Shown: positions 59,957 to 64,000 of the stretch, piece by piece
Numbering within the stretch: the first letter of the stretch is position 1
Layout: each line of letters begins with the position of its first letter
Origin: Kitasatospora acidiphila
GTDB lineage: Bacteria > Actinomycetota > Actinomycetes > Streptomycetales > Streptomycetaceae
Reading direction: 5' to 3'
DNA: 64,000 bases
Assembly: GCF_006636205.1 (NCBI RefSeq)
Contig: NZ_VIGB01000001.1
Location: 62,001 to 126,000 of the forward strand
The notes under the pieces: model-generated
Seen by the model: only the letters and a program-made list of their open reading frames with translations
What the model was told of the DNA's origin: nothing
Databases searched by the model: none
Program-made: the position numbers and the translations under genes

Positions 59957-61366
59957 ATGACCACCGAGACCAGCCAGCAAAGCCCGCAGAGCCTCAGCAC
60001 CGCCGCCGCCAGGAACCTGGCCACCACCACCAAGACCGTGCCGCAGATGCTCGGGATCACCCCGCGCTACCTGCTCCGCGCGCTGCCCTGGGTGGAGTTG
60101 GAGGCCGGCGTCTACCGGGTCAACCGCCGCCGGGGCTTCATCCTCGGCGACGGACTGATCAGCACCAGCACCGACGGCAACGGAAACCCCCGGGTCATCG
60201 CCGAGGACCTGCGCGAGATCGGCTTCCTCAGCCAGCTGGACAGCCCGCTGCTCAGCACCCTGGCGCAGGGCTTCGTCCAGCGCGAGGTGGCGCCCGGCGA
60301 GCTGATCGTGGACGCCGGCGCCCCCGCCGGGCAGCTGCACATCATCGCCGACGGCCGCGCCGAGAAGCGCGCCACCGGCGAGTACGGGCAGGACGCCCTG
60401 GTGGCCGTCCTCGGCGACGGCGACTTCTTCGACGCCACCGCGTGGGCGACCGACACGCCGCTGGACTACCGGGTCAAGGCCGTCACCGCGTGTACCGTGC
60501 TGACCCTTGACCGCCGGATGCTCCTCGAACTCGCCAACCGCGAGCCCTCGTTGCGTGCCCAGCTGGACGCCCTCGGCACCGACGGCCAGGCACCGGCCGA
60601 CCGCGAGGACCCGATCGACCTCAGCTCCGGCCACACCGGCGAGCCCTTCCTGCCGCACACATTCGTGGACTACGAGGACAGCCCCCGCGAGTACGAGCTG
60701 GGCGTCGCGCAGACCGTCCTCAAGGTGCACACCCGGGTCTCGGACATCTACAACGCCTCGATCGACCAGCTGCAGACCCAGCTGCGGCTGACCGCCGAGG
60801 CGCTGCGCGAGCGCCAGGAGTGGGAGATGCTCAACCACCCCGAGTTCGGGCTGCTCAACAACATCGTGGCGAGCCAGCGGGTGCGCACCCGCACCGGCGC
60901 GCCGACCCCGGACGACCTGGACGAGCTGCTCACCCGGGTCTGGAAGCAGCCCGCGTTCTTCCTCGCCCACCCGAAGGCCATCGCCGCCTTCGGCCGCGAG
61001 TGCACCCGGCGCGGGGTGCCGCCGCAGGTCGTGGAGCTCTTCGGCAGCCCGTTCATCACCTGGCGCGGGGTGCCGCTGCTGCCCTCCGACAAGCTGGACC
61101 TCAAGGGCTCGGCCGGTGCGGCGCCCGGTACCACCAACATCCTGCTGATGCGGGTCGGCGAGGACCAGCAGGGCGTGGTGGGCCTGCGTCCGGCGAAGGT
61201 GCCGGACGAGGTGGAGCCGGGCCTGGCGGTGCGTCCGATGGGCACCGACCGCCAGGCCATCACCTCGTACCTGATGACCGGCTACTTCTCGACGGCGGCG
61301 CTGGTGGACGACGCCATCGGGGTGCTCCAGAACGTCGAGGTGTCGAACTACCATGACTACTCCTGA
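59957..61366 (+). CDS. family 2 encapsulin shell protein with cyclic-nucleotide-binding domain (2B type)
   Basis: 469 residues. After an N-terminal arm (QSLSTAAARNLATTTKTVPQ) and the HK97 E-loop-like start (YRVNRRRGFILG), residues ~85-195 form a Crp-type cNMP-binding domain: LLSTLAQGFVQREVAPGELI, GQLHIIADGRAEKRATGEYG, VLGDGDFFDATAWA. The HK97 core resumes with REYELGVAQTVLKVHTRVSD and ends NILLMRVGEDQQGVVGLRPA, YLMTGYFSTAALV. Such shells self-assemble into protein nanocompartments. The inserted domain defines family 2B. The gene overlaps the cysteine desulfurase gene by 14 bp, marking that enzyme as cargo. Confidence 0.9.
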   Translation: MTTETSQQSPQSLSTAAARNLATTTKTVPQMLGITPRYLLRALPWVELEAGVYRVNRRRGFILGDGLISTSTDGNGNPRVIAEDLREIGFLSQLDSPLLSTLAQGFVQREVAPGELIVDAGAPAGQLHIIADGRAEKRATGEYGQDALVAVLGDGDFFDATAWATDTPLDYRVKAVTACTVLTLDRRMLLELANREPSLRAQLDALGTDGQAPADREDPIDLSSGHTGEPFLPHTFVDYEDSPREYELGVAQTVLKVHTRVSDIYNASIDQLQTQLRLTAEALRERQEWEMLNHPEFGLLNNIVASQRVRTRTGAPTPDDLDELLTRVWKQPAFFLAHPKAIAAFGRECTRRGVPPQVVELFGSPFITWRGVPLLPSDKLDLKGSAGAAPGTTNILLMRVGEDQQGVVGLRPAKVPDEVEPGLAVRPMGTDRQAITSYLMTGYFSTAALVDDAIGVLQNVEVSNYHDYS

Positions 61367-63076
61367 CGGCTTCTCGGCGATCGGCCTGGACGGCCACTCG
61401 GCCGGATCGCCGAACCCGCTCGCGGCGCTGTTCGCACCGCCCTCACCGCCCGGGCTGCCGAGCACGGCTACGGCGGGGTCCAACTCGCCTTCGGTAGCGC
61501 CGTCCGCGGCGCCTTCGGCAGCGGCGCCCACCTCGCCGTCGGCAGCGCCCGCATCGTCCGACTCGGTCGCGGCGGCGCCGATCGCGCCACCCGGGTCCTC
61601 GCCCTCGACAGCGCCGTCGGCACTGTCCTCGGCACCGTCAGGAGCGCCGAACTCGGCTGCGGCGGCGGCGGTTTCGCCTGCCGCTCCGCCCGCTCCGCCC
61701 GCCTCGCCGAGCGGACTGCTGATGCCGGGCGGCGTGGCCGGGCTGCCGGCCGCGACGCTGCCCGCCGCGCTCACCCAAATGGTGACCGGCGGACGGTACT
61801 GGCTGCCGCCGCAGTCCCCGCCGGCCACCCCGGCGATGCCCGCACCGCCACCCGGCGGCTTCGATGTCGAGGCGGTGCGACGGGAGTTCCCGCAACTGCA
61901 CCGGGAGGTGAACGGCCGCCCGCTGGTCTGGCTGGACAACGGGGCCACCACCCTGAAGCCCCGTCAGGTGACCGAAGCGGTCAGCGAGCACTACGCGATG
62001 GACACCTCCAATGTGCACCGTGGCGCGCACACCCTCGCCAAGCAGGCCACCCAGGTCTACGAGGAGGGCCGGGAGGAGGCCGCCAAGCTGCTCGGCACCC
62101 AGGACACCGGCGAGATCGTCTTCGTTCGGGGCACCACCGAGGCCGTCAACCTGGTGGCACAGACCTGGGGTCGGGCCAACCTCGGGTGGGCGACGAGATC
62201 CTGGTGTCAGCCGCCGAGCACCACTCCAACCTGGTGCCCTGGCAGTTGATCGCCAAGGAGCGACGAGCCCGGGTCAAGCCGATCCCGCTGCTCCCCGACG
62301 GGCAGTTGGACCAGGACGCCTACCGGGACCTGCTGAGCTCCAAGACCAAGCTGGTGGCGCTCACCCACGCCTCCAACGTCCTGGGCACGGTGCCGCCGGT
62401 GGCGGAGATGACCGCGCTGGCCCACCGCTACGGCGCCCGGGTGCTGGTCGACGGAGCCCAGGCGGTGAGCCACTTCCCGGTGGACGTCAGCGAGTTGGAC
62501 GCCGACTTCTACGCCTTCTCCGGGCACAAGGTGTTCGCACCGACCGGGATCGGCGTGCTGTTCGGCAAGCGCGAGGTGCTGGAGGCCATGCCCCCGTGGC
62601 AGGGCGGCGGCAACATGATCGACTCGGTGAGCTTCGAGGAGACCACGTACGCCCCGCTGCCGCACCGGCTGGAGGCGGGCACCGGCCACATCGCCGGCGT
62701 CGCCGGCCTGCGGGCGGCGCTGCGCTACCTCGGCGGGCTGGACCGGGAGGCCGCCACGGCCCACGAGGAGCAGCTCACCCAGTACGCCATGGGTGCGCTG
62801 GCGACCGTGCCCGGGCTGCGGCTGATCGGCACGGCGCCCGGGAAGATCGGAGTGCTCACCTTCCTGATGGACGGTGCCGACCCGATGGCCCTGGCCGGGA
62901 TGCTCGACCAGCAGGGCATCGCGGTCCGGGCCGGACACCACTGCGCGCAGCCGGCGTTGGCCGCGTACGGCGTCACCAGCGCGGTGCGGGCGTCGCTCGC
63001 GCTGTACAACACCGTGCAGGACGTCGACGCCCTGGTTGCCGCGTTGCAGGGGGCGGCCGCCTCCTGCAACGGCTAG
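61353..63076 (+). pseudogene. encapsulin cargo cysteine desulfurase, frame broken by one missing base
   Basis: The first ~170 residues are disordered, rich in Ala, Pro and Ser, with short hydrophobic islands (NPLAALFAPPSPPGL, SGLLMPGGVAGLP, ALTQMVTGGRYWLPP) that are candidate shell-binding motifs. A SufS-type enzyme follows: FPQLHREVNGRPLVWLDNGA, TSNVHRGAHTLA. The frame breaks at GGG 62184-62186 and resumes one over as VGDEILVSAAEHHSNLVPWQ, with PLP Lys ~393 in FSGHKVFAPTG and catalytic Cys ~531 in RAGHHCAQP. One added G gives 574 residues. It releases sulphur from cysteine inside the compartment. Probably intact in the organism. Confidence 0.87.
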
Positions 63077-63105
63077 GCGGGTTACCGGGTAGCCGGGTAA
63101 CCGGT

Positions 63106-63156
63106 GCGTGGGTGTGGCTGTCGGCTCGCTCGGGGAGCCGACAGCCACACCCACGC
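63106..63156. terminator. very strong bidirectional terminator
   Basis: A 22-bp perfect stem (63106-63127 with 63135-63156, left arm starting GCGTGGGTGTGGCTG) with a 7-nt loop lies between the convergent cysteine desulfurase and small acidic protein genes. Confidence 0.9.
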
Positions 63157-63159
63157 GGT

Positions 63160-63424
63160 TCATGACGGGCGGCCACCCCAGGCGGAGCACAGTGCGAGGT
63201 AGAGGTCGAAGACCTCGGGGTCGTCGAGGTCGGGGTCGTCGAGGTCGGGGTCGTCGAGGTCGGCGAAGCACCCGGCCCGGGGCCCGCCCGCCCACCGTCG
63301 TGGTGAGCACCTCGCGCGAGTAGGGGTCGAGCACCTCGGCCATCAGGTCCAGGCGCTGCCGCTCGGCATCGGCCGAGTGTCTGCGGGTCAGCGAGCCGTA
63401 GTCGGGCAGGTCGGGTTGGGACAT
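63160..63424 (-). pseudogene. small hypothetical protein with acidic repeat, frame broken by one missing base
   Basis: ATG 63424 gives SQPDLPDYGSLTRRHSADAE, MAEVLDPYSREVLTTTVGGR; after the CCC run at 63271-63273 the sensible frame is one over: CFADLDDPDLDDPDLDDPEV, FDLYLALCSAWGGRPS to the stop at 63160. One added G gives about 88 residues. The Asp-Leu-Asp-Asp-Pro repeat comes from a 15-bp tandem repeat (63207-63260). I do not recognise the family. It faces the encapsulin operon. Confidence 0.5.
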
Positions 63425-63616
63425 CACCGCGCTCCGATCCGGTCGCTCCGCCCCAGCCCCTCCGGTGCAGCCCGGCCGGCCCGTTCGGGGGCGGCCCCGC
63501 GCGCACGCGTCACCCTTCGACCGTGTCCGGCAACTCGGGCAGCGGCCACGACGGGTCGGGCGACCAGGGTGACCAGGCTCGGCGACCGTGCCCGCCCGCT
63601 CCTGGAGCAGCCCGAC

Positions 63617-63652
63617 GGTTCGCTCCCGGCGCCGTGGCGCCGGGAGCGAACC
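63617..63652. terminator. hairpin terminator
   Basis: A 17-bp perfect inverted repeat (63617-63633 with 63636-63652; arm GGTTCGCTCCCGGCGCC) lies between the small protein gene and the acetyltransferase at the window end. Confidence 0.75.
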
Positions 63653-63720
63653 GCATCTCCGTCATCCCCCGGTCCGTCAGTCAAGGAGCCCCCGCCACAC
63701 CGGAGCAACCCCTCGGCGCC

Positions 63721-64000
63721 TCACGCCAGCGGCCTGACCCAGCGGCGCCACTGCTCCTCGGCGTGGTACCCGGCGGCACGCCAGGCGTGCTGGCCGAGTT
63801 CGTTGCGGTCCAGGACCATCGCATCGGCCCGGCGGCCGCCGAGCGCCGCGAAGCGCTCATGGGCGGCGGTGATCAGCGCGTCGGCGATGCCCTGCCGGCG
63901 CTGGTCCGGGTCGACGGCCAGCCGGTACAGGTGGCAGCGCCACCCGTCATAGCCGGCTATGACGGTGCCGACCACGGCCCCGTCCCGGTCGGCCACCAGC
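63721..64000 (-). CDS. GNAT acetyltransferase, C-terminal part (partial)
   Basis: About 92 residues run from the window edge to a stop at 63721. VGTVIAGYDGWRCHLYRLAV, then DPDQRRQGIADALITAA is the GNAT acetyl-CoA motif A (RxxGxA), followed by MVLDRNELGQHAWRAAGYHA. The beginning lies beyond 64000. Substrate unknown. Confidence 0.85.
   Translation of the reverse strand, partial: LVADRDGAVVGTVIAGYDGWRCHLYRLAVDPDQRRQGIADALITAAHERFAALGGRRADAMVLDRNELGQHAWRAAGYHAEEQWRRWVRPLA

Noticed and set aside
1..64000. tRNA, rRNA, IS element or prophage
   Set aside because: No tRNA-like cloverleaf, rRNA sequence, transposase, integrase or phage structural gene (apart from the HK97-fold encapsulin) was recognised.

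Overview
The window is very GC-rich, uses NNG/NNC codons heavily and has start/stop overlaps of the ATGA/GTGA type. Together with the gene families present (an NnaR-type nitrate regulator, DUF5954, a rhomboid-like membrane protein, AfsR-like STAND NTPase, LLM/F420-type oxidoreductase, family 2 encapsulin) this points to an actinomycete of the Streptomycetaceae (Streptomyces, Kitasatospora or Streptacidiphilus). I see no rRNA, tRNA, CRISPR array, IS element or prophage. The content looks like a chromosomal arm rich in accessory genes.

Layout. 0-3.1 kb: thioesterase end, a gene remnant, an LLM oxidoreductase, a SnoaL-fold protein and a small secreted protein. 3.7-8.8 kb: a tight six-gene operon (PhyH oxygenase, DUF6309-like protein, TauD-like oxygenase, SDR, SbnA-like and SbnB-like enzymes) that I read as a small nonproteinogenic amino acid pathway built on 2,3-diaminopropionate and lacking any NRPS; it ends in a strong bidirectional terminator. 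8.9-11.7 kb: a two-subunit Mo-hydroxylase of isoquinoline-oxidoreductase type whose large subunit is frameshifted. 11.7-21.5 kb: nitrate/nitrite assimilation (nitrate reductase, FAD protein, NirB, NirD, NarK leftwards; NnaR and sirohydrochlorin chelatase rightwards). 22.2-25.1 kb: a secreted class A beta-lactamase with a divergent LysR gene and a cytoplasmic penicillin-recognising protein, the arrangement of the Streptomyces cacaoi blaL-blaA-blaB system.

25-59 kb is a run of small regulator/enzyme modules: MocR-MFS, DUF302 with two CsoR-like boxes, TetR-FAD monooxygenase, TetR-SDR, BlaI-M56 peptidase, PAP2 phosphatase, nicotinamidase, PIG-L deacetylase, MBL hydrolase, MarR-hydrolase, DUF5954, ene-reductase, PadR-membrane protein, rhomboid-like protein, an orphan GT-B-like protein facing a STAND NTPase, and MarR-membrane protein-multicopper oxidase. 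Many divergent intergenic regions carry clear inverted repeats that are probably operators. 59.9-63.1 kb encodes an encapsulin nanocompartment: a shell protein with an inserted cyclic-nucleotide-binding domain and a cysteine desulfurase with a long disordered cargo-loading N-terminus.

Two window-wide patterns matter to any user. First, ten otherwise well-conserved frames are broken by the loss of exactly one base, nearly always inside a G/C run; this looks like uncorrected base-calling error rather than gene decay, so most entries typed pseudogene for that reason are probably intact genes. Second, short tandem duplications sit repeatedly at or just after stop codons (near 1.8, 21.5, 41.2, 53.5 and 58.4 kb), an unusual recurrent feature of this genome.
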